Positions 1 to 8,796 of a DNA stretch of 20,268 nucleotides are shown one piece after another (position 1 is the stretch's first letter; each line of letters begins with the position of its first letter). The notes under the pieces were generated by a model. The model made no database searches and was not told the DNA's origin. It saw only the letters and a program-made list of their open reading frames with translations. The DNA comes from Thermoplasmatota archaeon. GTDB taxonomy: Bacteria > Pseudomonadota > Gammaproteobacteria > Burkholderiales > Thiobacillaceae. The position numbers and the translations under genes are program-made. Location of the stretch: the NCBI GenBank assembly GCA_023475455.1, contig JAMCVR010000171.1, positions 1 through 20,268 on the forward strand, in the 5' to 3' direction.

Positions 1-997
1 TGAGATTGCCGAAGCGGAAGCTGCGGTAGATCTTCACCGCATCCAGGGGCGACGCGGCGGGGTCGAAGGGAACGTCCGCCAGGCCGTATTCCACCCAGGC
101 CTGGTTGGCTGCCTGCCGCAATTCGGGCGTGGGCGCGGCAGGGTCGGGGTTGTTGTCCGGGTGGTACTCCCGGTAGCCGTCGTTGGCGAACTCGTGATCG
201 TCCCACAACTGGATGAAAGTGAAGCGCTCGTGCACCGCCTGCAGGTTGGGGTCGGACTTGTATACGCGGTAGAGGTGCCGGTAATCCTCCAGCCCGGCGG
301 CCGCGCTGCCGCCGCTCGGCAGCGGCGGCACGGGACGCACCTGGGCGTTCTGGAAGCTGGGGTCGGCGACGGTCTCGTAGATGTAGTCGCCGAGAAAGAC
401 GATGAAGTCCGCGTCCTCCTTCGCCAGGTGTGCCAGCGCGGTGTAGTAGCCGTTGGAATAGTCCTGGCAGGACAGGAAGGCGAACTTGATCCGCTCCAGG
501 CTGGCGCCGGCGTCCGGCAGGGTCTTGAAGCGTCCCGTGCGGCTCGCGCACTTGTTGTAGATGAAGCGGTAATAATACGTCCGCAGCGGCTCCAGCTTTT
601 TATGCTGGATCGGCAGCTTGACGGTGTAATCGCTGGCGCCGTCGAGCGTCGCCCGTCCGCGGATGACGATATCGCCCTGGCGGAATTCGGGGTCGCTCGC
701 GATCTCGAAGGCGACCGCGCCGGGCGCGGCAGGGTCCGCCATGGCGGCGGGATCCGCCCGCGTCCACAGCACGATCCCGTGCGGGCGCGGGTCGCCGCTG
801 CCGACGCCCAGGCTGAAAACGGGGCCGGGGTCGAGGGCCGGATCGATCTGGAAATCCTGCTCGTACGACAGGGGATCGACGAAGCCGACCGGATTGCTGT
901 AGCCGTCCAGCACGTCCCCGGCCGCGGCGCGGCCGGACATCAGCCAGGCGACGGCGCCCGCCGTTCCCAGGCCCTTGAGAAAGTTTCTTCGGTTCAT
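1..997 (-). CDS. phoD: PhoD-type alkaline phosphatase, Tat-exported, C-terminus cut by window edge
   Basis: The frame read leftward from the ATG at 997 stays open to the window edge and gives 332 residues, so the gene is partial (PhoD proteins are usually around 500 residues). Residues 2-9 (NRRNFLKG) followed by a hydrophobic stretch and an Ala-rich cleavage region form a twin-arginine signal peptide, so export of the folded enzyme to the periplasm is expected. The N-terminal PhoD domain covers about residues 57-160. The metallophosphatase domain then shows SCQDY (177-181), FLGDYIYE (201-208) and WDDHEFANDG (265-274), which carry the expected metal-ligand Cys, Asp, Tyr, His and Asn residues. 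Members of the family hydrolyse phosphomonoesters or phosphodiesters with an Fe/Ca centre. The ribosome site is weak. The gene is divergent from the cyclic-di-GMP gene. I saw no convincing Pho box, so phosphate control is not shown. Confidence 0.9.
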   Translation of the reverse strand, partial: MNRRNFLKGLGTAGAVAWLMSGRAAAGDVLDGYSNPVGFVDPLSYEQDFQIDPALDPGPVFSLGVGSGDPRPHGIVLWTRADPAAMADPAAPGAVAFEIASDPEFRQGDIVIRGRATLDGASDYTVKLPIQHKKLEPLRTYYYRFIYNKCASRTGRFKTLPDAGASLERIKFAFLSCQDYSNGYYTALAHLAKEDADFIVFLGDYIYETVADPSFQNAQVRPVPPLPSGGSAAAGLEDYRHLYRVYKSDPNLQAVHERFTFIQLWDDHEFANDGYREYHPDNNPDPAAPTPELRQAANQAWVEYGLADVPFDPAASPLDAVKIYRSFRFGNL

Positions 998-1328
998 GTC
1001 GTTACCGTCCATTTAAGTTGCCGAATCGCCAACGCTAGCAAGCGTCTGTTACGCCCGGATGACCCACCCGGAAACGACTGCTTGCGTAAACAAGACGGCA
1101 CCGGGTTCCTCCAACCCGCTATCGGCGATCTCCCATTTCGACATGCACGCAAAGCGAAAAACCCGGACGCGCGGAGGATTCCGCAACATGCCCCATTGCC
1201 CGGCCAATGGGTTTCAGGTAGGTTTGGCCCGGAACTCAGTGAATAACGCATACTGGAAGGCCAATCCGACGGGCCGTGACGCTGCCGTTGCCCGCCGACC
1301 CTTCTTGTCCTTGCGCCGCCGGAGAGAA
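998..1328. other. Divergent intergenic region between phoD and the cyclic-di-GMP gene
   Basis: This 331 bp stretch holds no gene I can support. It must contain both divergent promoters, but I cannot identify either with confidence. Visible structure: a short hairpin ACGCT-agca-AGCGT at 1032-1045, and a 7-bp palindrome CCCATTG-cccggc-CAATGGG at 1192-1211, which could be an operator or a leader hairpin. Frames that run in from about 1059 in phase with the downstream gene lack a ribosome site and family similarity. Confidence 0.5.
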
Positions 1329-2717
1329 ATGCAACAACAAAAAATCGACCACCCGCGGATCGTTCTTGTTGCCGGGCTGATCCTGCTGGTTGCCACGGTC
1401 TTCGCCGGGCTCATGGTTTTTCTCCTGATGCAACGCCATGCCGAGAATCTCTTGAGCAAAAGCCTGTTGCTGTCCCTGCAAAACAAAGTGGAGAGGGCCG
1501 AGTCCGAAATCCGCCAGCGCAGCGCAGCGGCAGTGACGGTGGCCGCCCGTCCTTTTCTTGTCGAACAGGTTCAACGCGCGGACACGCCCGCCGGCGATGC
1601 CGAGGCGGTGCGTGCGCTCGAGCGCGACGCCAAATCCTTTCTTTCCAGCGGCTTTTCGGCCATCGCGCTGTACGGCAAGGACGGGCGGGAACTGGCCCGG
1701 GCAGGGACCTTTGCGCAACGGCCCGAACTGGCGGTGCCGCCCGATCCCGCCGGGCAAGCGCAACTCTTGTGGAAGGGCGGTTTCCTGTTGCGCGCCGACG
1801 TGAACATCCTGAACGAGGGGCGTACCATCGTCGGCAAGGTGATCGCGGAGGCGCCCTTGCCCGAAATGACCGGCATGTTCAAAGATGCCAGGCGTTTGGG
1901 CAAGACCGGTGAATTGGCTCTGTGCGCGCCTTCAGGCGCCGGCATGCAGTGCTTTCCCACCACACTCAATCCGCGGGTTTTTACCCTGGGAACCCAATCG
2001 GTCAGTGGCGAGCAACTGCCCATGGCCCATGCCCTGCAGGGGCAAACCGGTTTCATCGTTGCCCAGGATTATCGCCAACAGCAAGTGGTGGCCGCCTACA
2101 GCCCGGTCAAGCCCTTCGGGCTGGGCATGGTGCTGAAAATGGACCGTGCGGAACTGTATGCGGATCGTTCTTGTTGCCGGGCTGATCCTGCTGGTTGCCA
2201 CGGTCTTCGCCGGGCTCATGGTTTTTCTCCTGATGCAACGCCATGCCGAGAATCTCTTGAGCAAAAGCCTGTTGCTGTCCCTGCAAAACAAAGTGGAGAG
2301 GGCCGAGTCCGAAATCCGCCAGCGCAGCGCAGCGGCAGTGACGGTGGCCGCCCGTCCTTTTCTTGTCGAACAGGTTCAACGCGCGGACACGCCCGCCGGC
2401 GATGCCGAGGCGGTGCGTGCGCTCGAGCGCGACGCCAAATCCTTTCTTTCCAGCGGCTTTTCGGCCATCGCGCTGTACGGCAAGGACGGGCGGGAACTGG
2501 CCCGGGCAGGGACCTTTGCGCAACGGCCCGAACTGGCGGTGCCGCCCGATCCCGCCGGGCAAGCGCAACTCTTGTGGAAGGGCGGTTTCCTGTTGCGCGC
2601 CGACGTGAACATCCTGAACGAGGGGCGTACCATCGTCGGCAAGGTGATCGCGGAGGCGCCCTTGCCCGAAATGACCGGCATGTTCAAAGATGCCAGGCGT
2701 TTGGGCAAGACCGGTGA
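1329..2717 (+). CDS. N-terminal piece of the sensor-PAS-GGDEF-EAL protein, frameshifted by a duplication
   Basis: The native start is the ATG at 1329 (protein begins [14 protein letters not shown]), preceded by a GGAGAG ribosome site at 1321-1326. The frame gives a transmembrane helix at about residues 11-33 and a periplasmic sensor region of about 250 residues that resembles a Cache-type domain. At 2160 an 805 bp segment starts over (805 is not a multiple of 3), so translation enters the second copy in the wrong frame and stops at 2715-2717 after 462 codons. Removing one copy restores a single 888-residue protein from 1329 to 4800. As written, the sequence would therefore yield a truncated membrane sensor without any catalytic domain. 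I treat this as the 5' part of the gene described at 2146-4800, probably split by an artefact. Confidence 0.7.
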   Translation: MQQQKIDHPRIVLVAGLILLVATVFAGLMVFLLMQRHAENLLSKSLLLSLQNKVERAESEIRQRSAAAVTVAARPFLVEQVQRADTPAGDAEAVRALERDAKSFLSSGFSAIALYGKDGRELARAGTFAQRPELAVPPDPAGQAQLLWKGGFLLRADVNILNEGRTIVGKVIAEAPLPEMTGMFKDARRLGKTGELALCAPSGAGMQCFPTTLNPRVFTLGTQSVSGEQLPMAHALQGQTGFIVAQDYRQQQVVAAYSPVKPFGLGMVLKMDRAELYADRSCCRADPAGCHGLRRAHGFSPDATPCRESLEQKPVAVPAKQSGEGRVRNPPAQRSGSDGGRPSFSCRTGSTRGHARRRCRGGACARARRQILSFQRLFGHRAVRQGRAGTGPGRDLCATARTGGAARSRRASATLVEGRFPVARRREHPERGAYHRRQGDRGGALARNDRHVQRCQAFGQDR

Positions 2718-2967
2718 ATTGGCTCTGTGCGCGCCTTCAGGCGCCGGCATGCAGTGCTTTCCCACCACACTCAATCCGCGGGTTTTTACCCTGGGAACCC
2801 AATCGGTCAGTGGCGAGCAACTGCCCATGGCCCATGCCCTGCAGGGGCAAACCGGTTTCATCGTTGCCCAGGATTATCGCCAACAGCAAGTGGTGGCCGC
2901 CTACAGCCCGGTCAAGCCCTTCGGGCTGGGCATGGTGCTGAAAATGGACCGTGCGGAACTGTATGCG
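1355..2967. repeat. Tandem direct duplication, period 805 bp, inside the GGDEF-EAL gene
   Basis: Positions 1355-2162 match 2160-2967 with a constant offset of 805. The copies share a 3 bp microhomology (gcg, 2160-2162) at the junction. The bases just outside differ (c1354/t2159 and g2163/c2968), which fixes the limits. I saw no mismatch between the copies where I compared them. The unit covers TM1 and the periplasmic sensor region and shifts the reading frame. Confidence 0.95.
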
Positions 2968-4800
2968 CCGGTCCGGAGCCAGGCGCGTTATATGCTGCCC
3001 ATCCTGGCCGGTGTGCTGGCCGCGGCGGTTTTGTTGCTGCGTTGGCAGCTCGCTCCCTTGGTGGCCCGATTGGTGCGCTCGGAACAGAAAGCGCGCGAGA
3101 CGATCGCACGCTTGCGCGACAGCGAAAGCCGCATGCAGGCGATGCTGAACAACGTGGACGAGGGCATTGTCACCATTTCCGGGACGGGGGAAATCGAATT
3201 ATTCAACCCGGGGGCGGAGCGCCTGTTCGGCTTCCGCAACGAGGAAGCCGTCGGCAAGAATGTGTCTCTCCTGATGCCGGAGCCGTATCGCAGCGAGCAC
3301 GATGCCTACATTGAGCGCTATCTGCGCACCGGCGAGGCGCACGTAATCGGTGTCGGACGCGAGGTAACGGGGCAGCGCAAGGGCGGCGAAATCTTCCCGA
3401 TGGATCTTCGGATTTCGGAGTTTTACCTGGCGGGACGCCGGCATTTCATCGGCGTCATGCGCGACATTACCCAGCGCAAGGCCGCGGAAGCGAAAATCCT
3501 GCATCTGGCCAATTACGACGCGCTGACCGGCCTGCCCAACCGGAATCTGGCCCAGGACCGCATCCTGCAAGCCATCGCGCGGGCCCAGCGATCCGGGACC
3601 CAATTCGCCGTCATGTTCATCGACCTCGACCACTTCAAGACCATCAACGATTCCCTCGGGCACAACATGGGCGATCTGCTGCTGCAAAGGGTCGCGGGGC
3701 GGATACTCGCGTGTTTGCGCGAGGAAGACACGGTCGGCAGGCAGGGGGGCGATGAGTTCATCGTATTGCTGGGGAGCCTGGATTTCCCCCAGGATGCCGC
3801 CGTGGTGGCGCACAAGATACTGCATGCCCTGTCCACCCCCTATTCCATCAACGAACGGGATTTGCACACCAGCGCCAGCATCGGCATCGCCATCCATCCG
3901 GAAGACGGGCGCGACGTGGAAACCCTGCTTAAAAACAGCGATACGGCGATGTACCACGCAAAAGAATCGGGGCGTAACAATTACCAGTTCTTCGCGCACG
4001 AGATGAATGTCGCAGCCGCCGAACGTCTGTTGCTGGAAACCAGTTTACGCCGCGCCATCGCTGGCGGCGAGATGCTGCTCCACTACCAGCCGCTGGTGAG
4101 CCTGGCGGATGGACGCATAGTCGCAACCGAGGCGCTGGTGCGCTGGAAGCATCCCGAACTGGGTTTTGTCGACCCCGCCAGATTTATTCCCGTCGCCGAG
4201 GATTCCGGGCTGATCGCCCCGTTGGGCGAGTGGGTGCTCAGGCAGGCCTGTCTGCAGCTCAAACAGTGGCATGCGCTTGGAATCCAGCCGCCGCGCATGG
4301 TGGTCAATCTCTCGTCCCGCCAATTCCGCGAGAAAAACCTGGTGCGAATTTTCTCCGGCGTGTTCAGGGAGACCGGCGTGGAGCCCCGCTGGCTCGGACT
4401 GGAAATCACCGAAAGCGTGATCATGGAAAATCCGGAGGTGACCATCGGCATCCTGAAGGAACTGAAAGCGCTGGGCATCGAGCTGTCGCTCGACGATTTC
4501 GGCACCGGCTACTCGAGCCTGAGCTATCTCAAGCGCTTTCCCATCGACAAGCTCAAGATCGACCAGTCCTTTGTTCACGACATCACCACCGATCCGGACG
4601 ATGAGGCGATGGTGACGGCAATCATCTCGATGGCGCGCCACCTGAATATCCGCGTGGTCGCGGAAGGGGTGGAAACCGAAGCGCAGCTCGCCTTCCTGCG
4701 CGAGCACGGCTGCGACGAATACCAGGGTTACCTTTTCAGCAGGCCGCTGCCTGCCGACGAATTGCATGCCCGGCTCGGCGCTGCGACGAGCATTGCGTGA
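2146..4800 (+). CDS. Membrane-anchored sensor-PAS-GGDEF-EAL cyclic-di-GMP synthase/phosphodiesterase
   Basis: The open frame of 884 residues can start at GTG 2146 or ATG 2158, but both lie just upstream of the 805 bp duplication junction and are not native. The native gene starts at 1329. Numbering in the reconstructed 888-residue protein: TM1 about 11-33, periplasmic sensor 34-284, TM2 about 287-307, PAS about 333-446 (FixL-like, ending RDITQRK), GGDEF about 455-615 and EAL about 630-880. The GGDEF motif is intact (538-542, RQGGDEF), with a product-inhibition RxxD site (REED) five residues before it. The EAL motif is intact (ATEALVRW, 666-668), as are [21 protein letters not shown] (787 onward) and EGVETEAQ. 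Both cyclic-di-GMP synthesis and cleavage are therefore possible, probably switched by the periplasmic and PAS sensors. The gene converges on the small gene after lpxC, leaving 52 bp between stops. Confidence 0.88.
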   Translation: MRNCMRIVLVAGLILLVATVFAGLMVFLLMQRHAENLLSKSLLLSLQNKVERAESEIRQRSAAAVTVAARPFLVEQVQRADTPAGDAEAVRALERDAKSFLSSGFSAIALYGKDGRELARAGTFAQRPELAVPPDPAGQAQLLWKGGFLLRADVNILNEGRTIVGKVIAEAPLPEMTGMFKDARRLGKTGELALCAPSGAGMQCFPTTLNPRVFTLGTQSVSGEQLPMAHALQGQTGFIVAQDYRQQQVVAAYSPVKPFGLGMVLKMDRAELYAPVRSQARYMLPILAGVLAAAVLLLRWQLAPLVARLVRSEQKARETIARLRDSESRMQAMLNNVDEGIVTISGTGEIELFNPGAERLFGFRNEEAVGKNVSLLMPEPYRSEHDAYIERYLRTGEAHVIGVGREVTGQRKGGEIFPMDLRISEFYLAGRRHFIGVMRDITQRKAAEAKILHLANYDALTGLPNRNLAQDRILQAIARAQRSGTQFAVMFIDLDHFKTINDSLGHNMGDLLLQRVAGRILACLREEDTVGRQGGDEFIVLLGSLDFPQDAAVVAHKILHALSTPYSINERDLHTSASIGIAIHPEDGRDVETLLKNSDTAMYHAKESGRNNYQFFAHEMNVAAAERLLLETSLRRAIAGGEMLLHYQPLVSLADGRIVATEALVRWKHPELGFVDPARFIPVAEDSGLIAPLGEWVLRQACLQLKQWHALGIQPPRMVVNLSSRQFREKNLVRIFSGVFRETGVEPRWLGLEITESVIMENPEVTIGILKELKALGIELSLDDFGTGYSSLSYLKRFPIDKLKIDQSFVHDITTDPDDEAMVTAIISMARHLNIRVVAEGVETEAQLAFLREHGCDEYQGYLFSRPLPADELHARLGAATSIA

Positions 4801-4852
4801 GCCGTTCTTTGAAAACCTTGACCTGAAAGCGCGGCGCGCCAATCCGTTCCTG

Positions 4853-5035
4853 CTACCGCAGCACCATCCGCTCCACCACATAAAACAGCGCCGCCACCAC
4901 GCCTACGACCAGCGCGAAGCGCAGCACGCGACCGATATAACCCAAATATTTGCGGTTGCCGGTAAACAGCCACGCCAGCCCGAGCGCAGCCACCGCAATG
5001 AGCAGGGCGGCGATCAGCAGGCGGGCCACTATCAT
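4853..5035 (-). CDS. Small two-helix membrane protein downstream of lpxC, left copy
   Basis: A 60-residue protein (starts MIVARLLIAALLIAV, ends ERMVLR) with two hydrophobic helices at about residues 3-25 and 39-55, separated by a basic, aromatic loop (FTGNRKYLGYIGR). The ATG lies 10 nt after the lpxC stop, so the two are probably cotranscribed at the tail of the operon. I do not recognise a characterised family and assign no function. The gene lies wholly inside the 1026 bp duplicated unit, so an identical copy sits at 5879-6061. In the native arrangement there is probably one copy, between lpxC and the convergent EAL gene. Confidence 0.6.
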   Translation of the reverse strand: MIVARLLIAALLIAVAALGLAWLFTGNRKYLGYIGRVLRFALVVGVVAALFYVVERMVLR

Positions 5036-5045
5036 CAGAGCGAGA

Positions 5046-5582
5046 TCATGCGGCGAGGGGATACATCCGGAGGAAGGCGGGCGGGACGTCTTCGTCGTGC
5101 CGGAAGCTGACGAATTCCCACGACTCCTGGTGCTGCAGCAGTTCGCGCAGCAGGGCGTTGTTGAGCGCGTGGCCGGATTTGTAGGCCTCGAAGGCGCCGA
5201 TGACGGGGTGGCCCAGCAGATACAGGTCGCCGATGGCGTCGAGCACCTTGTGTTTGACGAACTCGTCGTCGTAGCGCAGGCCGTCCTGGTTGAGCACGCG
5301 GTATTCGTCCATGACGACGGCGTTGTCGAGCGAGCCGCCGAGGGCGAGGCCGCTGTTGCGCAGAGCCTCGACCTCGTGCATGAAGCCGAAGGTGCGGGCG
5401 CGCGCGACTTCCTTCGTGTAGGCGGTGTCGGCGAAGTCGATGCTGACGGTTTTGCCGCTCTTGTCGAACACGGGGTGCTTGAAGTCGATGGTGAATTCGA
5501 CCTTGAAGCCGTTGTGCGGGACGAAGCGCGCCCACTTGTCGCCGTCCCTCACTTCGATCGGCTTTCCCATCGACAAGCTCAA
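5046..5582 (-). pseudogene. lpxC: lpxC 3' fragment, from duplication
   Basis: The C-terminal part of LpxC (about 170 residues, from IEVRDGDKW to the end MYPLAA) is repeated here. At 5560/5561 it runs into antisense EAL-gene sequence, which supplies a chance TTG/ATG start and a few foreign residues (beginning SLSMGKP). It lacks the first half of the enzyme, including the first zinc-ligand His, so it cannot be an active deacetylase. The intact gene is at 6072-6986. Confidence 0.85.
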
Positions 5583-5826
5583 GATCGACCAGTCCTTTGT
5601 TCACGACATCACCACCGATCCGGACGATGAGGCGATGGTGACGGCAATCATCTCGATGGCGCGCCACCTGAATATCCGCGTGGTCGCGGAAGGGGTGGAA
5701 ACCGAAGCGCAGCTCGCCTTCCTGCGCGAGCACGGCTGCGACGAATACCAGGGTTACCTTTTCAGCAGGCCGCTGCCTGCCGACGAATTGCATGCCCGGC
5801 TCGGCGCTGCGACGAGCATTGCGTGA
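5561..5826 (+). pseudogene. C-terminal fragment of the EAL domain, from duplication
   Basis: This is an exact repeat of the last 88 codons of the GGDEF-EAL gene (from [12 protein letters not shown] to the end), placed after antisense lpxC sequence at 5560/5561. It has no ribosome site or start of its own and lacks the EAL motif. It is a by-product of the 1026 bp duplication, not a separate gene. Confidence 0.85.
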
Positions 5827-5878
5827 GCCGTTCTTTGAAAACCTTGACCTGAAAGCGCGGCGCGCCAATCCGTTCCTG

Positions 5879-6061
5879 CTACCGCAGCACCATCCGCTCC
5901 ACCACATAAAACAGCGCCGCCACCACGCCTACGACCAGCGCGAAGCGCAGCACGCGACCGATATAACCCAAATATTTGCGGTTGCCGGTAAACAGCCACG
6001 CCAGCCCGAGCGCAGCCACCGCAATGAGCAGGGCGGCGATCAGCAGGCGGGCCACTATCAT
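5879..6061 (-). CDS. Small two-helix membrane protein downstream of lpxC, right copy
   Basis: Identical to the copy at 4853-5035, lying 10 nt after the stop of the intact lpxC. This is therefore the copy in native operon context upstream, while the left copy has native context downstream. Two predicted transmembrane helices in 60 residues; function unknown. A small hydrophobic protein in this position could act in the envelope alongside LpxC, but nothing in the sequence shows this. Confidence 0.6.
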   Translation of the reverse strand: MIVARLLIAALLIAVAALGLAWLFTGNRKYLGYIGRVLRFALVVGVVAALFYVVERMVLR

Positions 6062-6071
6062 CAGAGCGAGA

Positions 6072-6986
6072 TCATGCGGCGAGGGGATACATCCGGAGGA
6101 AGGCGGGCGGGACGTCTTCGTCGTGCCGGAAGCTGACGAATTCCCACGACTCCTGGTGCTGCAGCAGTTCGCGCAGCAGGGCGTTGTTGAGCGCGTGGCC
6201 GGATTTGTAGGCCTCGAAGGCGCCGATGACGGGGTGGCCCAGCAGATACAGGTCGCCGATGGCGTCGAGCACCTTGTGTTTGACGAACTCGTCGTCGTAG
6301 CGCAGGCCGTCCTGGTTGAGCACGCGGTATTCGTCCATGACGACGGCGTTGTCGAGCGAGCCGCCGAGGGCGAGGCCGCTGTTGCGCAGAGCCTCGACCT
6401 CGTGCATGAAGCCGAAGGTGCGGGCGCGCGCGACTTCCTTCGTGTAGGCGGTGTCGGCGAAGTCGATGCTGACGGTTTTGCCGCTCTTGTCGAACACGGG
6501 GTGCTTGAAGTCGATGGTGAATTCGACCTTGAAGCCGTTGTGCGGGACGAAGCGCGCCCACTTGTCGCCGTCCCTCACTTCGATCGGCTGCCTGATGCGC
6601 ACGTAGCGCTTGGGCGCATCCTGCTCGACGATGCCGGCGGACTGCAGCAGGAACACGAACGGCGCCGAGGAGCCGTCCATGATGGGGATTTCGGGGCCGG
6701 TGAGGTCGACCAGCAGGTTGTCGATGCCGAGGCCGGCGAGCGCGGACATCAGGTGTTCGACGGTGGACACCTTGGCGGGGCCGGACTCGAGCATGGAGCA
6801 CAGCCGGGTGTCGGTGACGAGATAGGGGTCGGCCTTGAGTTCGGCGGGCGGATCGAGGTCCATGCGCCGGAACACGATGCCGGTATCGGGGCCGGCCGGC
6901 CGCAGGGTTATCTCGACCTTGACGCCGGAATGCAGGCCGACGCCGGTCGCCTTGACCGGCGTTTTCAGGGTGCGTTGCTTGATCAT
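6072..6986 (-). CDS. lpxC: UDP-3-O-acyl-N-acetylglucosamine deacetylase
   Basis: Full-length LpxC of 304 residues, the zinc enzyme for the committed step of lipid A synthesis (removal of acetate from UDP-3-O-acyl-GlcNAc, cytoplasmic side). The start MIKQRTLK followed by ATGVGLHSG matches the family N-terminus. Zinc ligands are visible as His78 (VEHLMSA) and His237/Asp241 ([10 protein letters not shown]). His264 in SGHALNN is the expected general acid, and Glu77 precedes the first ligand. The gene follows ftsZ by 121 bp, as in many proteobacteria. Its ribosome site is weak (TAGG adjacent to the ATG). The 3' part is duplicated to the left (5046-5560), but this copy is uninterrupted. I am confident of the identity. 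Confidence 0.97.
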   Translation of the reverse strand: MIKQRTLKTPVKATGVGLHSGVKVEITLRPAGPDTGIVFRRMDLDPPAELKADPYLVTDTRLCSMLESGPAKVSTVEHLMSALAGLGIDNLLVDLTGPEIPIMDGSSAPFVFLLQSAGIVEQDAPKRYVRIRQPIEVRDGDKWARFVPHNGFKVEFTIDFKHPVFDKSGKTVSIDFADTAYTKEVARARTFGFMHEVEALRNSGLALGGSLDNAVVMDEYRVLNQDGLRYDDEFVKHKVLDAIGDLYLLGHPVIGAFEAYKSGHALNNALLRELLQHQESWEFVSFRHDEDVPPAFLRMYPLAA

Positions 6987-7027
6987 CCTATCATTTTAAC
7001 GTGTCGGGGTGGGCGGGCAGCCATTTG

Positions 7028-7058
7028 CTGGGGATCCGGGCAATGACCGGTTCCCCAG
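7028..7058. other. GC-rich hairpin between ftsZ and lpxC
   Basis: CTGGGGA (7028-7034) pairs with TCCCCAG (7052-7058). Inside this, CCGG (7036-7039) pairs with CCGG (7047-7050), with one T-T mismatch and a 7-nt loop. No T-tract follows on either strand, so it is not a classic intrinsic terminator. It could attenuate or stabilise the ftsZ-lpxC transcript; that is inference. Confidence 0.45.
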
Positions 7059-7107
7059 CGCCGAGTTTCCCGCGCGGGTTCACCCACCCCCGCGACTTTG
7101 ACCACGT

Positions 7108-8796
7108 TCAATCCGCCTGGCGGCGCAGGAAGGCCGGGATGTCCAGGGTGTCGATGCCGGAATCGCTCATCGCCTGAACCGTGCGGCTGCGGCGATTAGT
7201 CATCACGCTGGGCACCTCTTCGCTGCCGCCCATCATCATCGGCGCATCGTCGGTGCCGGTGCGGATGATCTGCATCGGCTTCGGCTGCTGGCGGGCCACC
7301 GGGCTGCCCAGGCCGGTGGCGACCATGGTGACGCGCAGGGCGTCTTCCATGCTGTCGTCGAGCACCTGGCCGACGATGACCGTCGCTTCCTCGGCGGTGA
7401 AGGCCTTGATGGTGTTCATCACCTCGTGGATTTCGCGCATCTTCACGGTGGACGAGGCGGTGATGTTGACCAGCACGCCGCGCGCGCCGGCGAGGTTGAC
7501 GTCTTCCAGCAAAGGACTCGCGACGGCCTGCTCGGCGGCGATGCGCGCGCGATTGTCGCCGCTCGCCTGCGCCGAACCCATCATCGCCATGCCCATTTCG
7601 CTCATCACGGTGCGCACGTCGGCGAAGTCGACGTTGACCAGGCCCGGGCAGTTGATGACTTCGGCGATGCCGCCGACCGCGCCGTGCAGCACGTTGTTGG
7701 CGGCCTTGAAGGCGTCGAGCATGGAAACGTCGTCGCCCAGCACCTGCATCAGCTTTTCGTTGGGGATGATGATCAGCGAGTCGACGTGGCGCGCCAGCGC
7801 CTCGATGCCGGTGTTGGCGGCGCGCACGCGCTTGCCCTCGAACATGAAGGGCTTGGTGACCACCGCCACGGTGAGGATGCCGAGTTCCTTGGCGACTTCG
7901 GCCACCACCGGGGCGGCGCCGGTGCCGGTGCCGCCGCCCATGCCGGCGGTGATGAACAGCATGTCGGCGCCGTCGATCAGCTCGGCGATGCGCTCGCGGT
8001 CTTCCAGCGCGGCTTCGCGGCCGATGTCGGGGTTGGCGCCGGCGCCGAGGCCCTTGGTCACGCCGTTGCCAAGCTGCAATTGCAGCTTGGCCTGGTTGCG
8101 CTTCAGCGCCTGCGCCGAACCCATCATCGCCATGCCCATTTCGCTCATCACGGTGCGCACGTCGGCGAAGTCGACGTTGACCAGGCCCGGGCAGTTGATG
8201 ACTTCGGCGATGCCGCCGACCGCGCCGTGCAGCACGTTGTTGGCGGCCTTGAAGGCGTCGAGCATGGAAACGTCGTCGCCCAGCACCTGCATCAGCTTTT
8301 CGTTGGGGATGATGATCAGCGAGTCGACGTGGCGCGCCAGCGCCTCGATGCCGGTGTTGGCGGCGCGCACGCGCTTGCCCTCGAACATGAAGGGCTTGGT
8401 GACCACCGCCACGGTGAGGATGCCGAGTTCCTTGGCGACTTCGGCCACCACCGGGGCGGCGCCGGTGCCGGTGCCGCCGCCCATGCCGGCGGTGATGAAC
8501 AGCATGTCGGCGCCGTCGATCAGCTCGGCGATGCGCTCGCGGTCTTCCAGCGCGGCTTCGCGGCCGATGTCGGGGTTGGCGCCGGCGCCGAGGCCCTTGG
8601 TCACGCCGTTGCCAAGCTGCAATTGCAGCTTGGCCTGGTTGCGCTTCAGCGCCTGCGCGTCGGTGTTGATGGCGATGAACTCCACGCCGTTCAATCCCGA
8701 GGCGATCATGTGGTCGACCGCGTTGCCGCCGCAGCCGCCCACGCCGATCACCTTGATCACCGCATCCTGGGTGTCTACATCCATCAGTTCAAACAT
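7108..8796 (-). CDS. ftsZ: Cell division GTPase FtsZ carrying an in-frame 181-codon internal duplication
   Basis: FtsZ is the tubulin-like GTPase that polymerises into the Z-ring. The ATG at 8796 has a strong AAGAGGAGAG site at 8801-8810. Reading gives 562 residues; removing the 543 bp repeat gives 381, the normal FtsZ length. N-terminal GVGGCGGNAV (18-27) and the tubulin signature GGGTGTGAAP (106-115) are present. The segment from about residue 48 to 228 is then repeated, so the signature appears a second time at about 287-296. The C-terminal peptide DIPAFLRRQAD, which binds FtsA/ZipA-type partners, is intact. A half-repeated GTPase domain should not fold as normal FtsZ. As FtsZ is essential, the duplication is probably not the living cell's only version. 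Confidence 0.93.
   Translation of the reverse strand: MFELMDVDTQDAVIKVIGVGGCGGNAVDHMIASGLNGVEFIAINTDAQALKRNQAKLQLQLGNGVTKGLGAGANPDIGREAALEDRERIAELIDGADMLFITAGMGGGTGTGAAPVVAEVAKELGILTVAVVTKPFMFEGKRVRAANTGIEALARHVDSLIIIPNEKLMQVLGDDVSMLDAFKAANNVLHGAVGGIAEVINCPGLVNVDFADVRTVMSEMGMAMMGSAQALKRNQAKLQLQLGNGVTKGLGAGANPDIGREAALEDRERIAELIDGADMLFITAGMGGGTGTGAAPVVAEVAKELGILTVAVVTKPFMFEGKRVRAANTGIEALARHVDSLIIIPNEKLMQVLGDDVSMLDAFKAANNVLHGAVGGIAEVINCPGLVNVDFADVRTVMSEMGMAMMGSAQASGDNRARIAAEQAVASPLLEDVNLAGARGVLVNITASSTVKMREIHEVMNTIKAFTAEEATVIVGQVLDDSMEDALRVTMVATGLGSPVARQQPKPMQIIRTGTDDAPMMMGGSEEVPSVMTNRRSRTVQAMSDSGIDTLDIPAFLRRQAD
7564..8658. repeat. Tandem direct duplication, period 543 bp, inside ftsZ
   Basis: Positions 7564-8115 match 8107-8658 at offset 543, with a 9 bp junction microhomology (cgcctgcgc, 8107-8115). 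Flanks t7563/g8106 and c8116/g8659 differ. 543 is 181 codons, so the ftsZ frame is kept across the junction (protein junction MMGSAQ-ALKRNQ). Confidence 0.95.

Larger units (their letters stand above)
4535..6589. repeat. Tandem direct duplication, period 1026 bp, spanning EAL end, small membrane gene and lpxC 3' half
   Basis: Positions 4535-5563 match 5561-6589 at a constant offset of 1026, with a 3 bp junction microhomology (gct, 5561-5563). The flanks differ (c4534/g5560, t5564/g6590). The unit contains the last 88 codons of the EAL gene, the complete 60-codon gene and the 3' part of lpxC. The complete lpxC lies with the right-hand copy and the complete EAL gene with the left-hand copy. Confidence 0.95.

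Noticed and set aside
998..1100. Pho box upstream of phoD
   Set aside because: Only an isolated CTGTTAC is present; there is no pair of 7-bp direct repeats with 11-bp periodicity.
1130..1240. Possible cyclic-di-GMP (GEMM) riboswitch upstream of the GGDEF-EAL gene, suggested by CACGCAAAGC and GGTAGG text
   Set aside because: The order and spacing of the conserved GEMM elements and the two paired helices are not there. A covariance-model search would be needed, and I expect it to be negative.
1355..6589. Duplications as insertion sequences or composite transposons
   Set aside because: The units are pieces of housekeeping genes with no transposase, no terminal inverted repeats and different lengths and limits each time.
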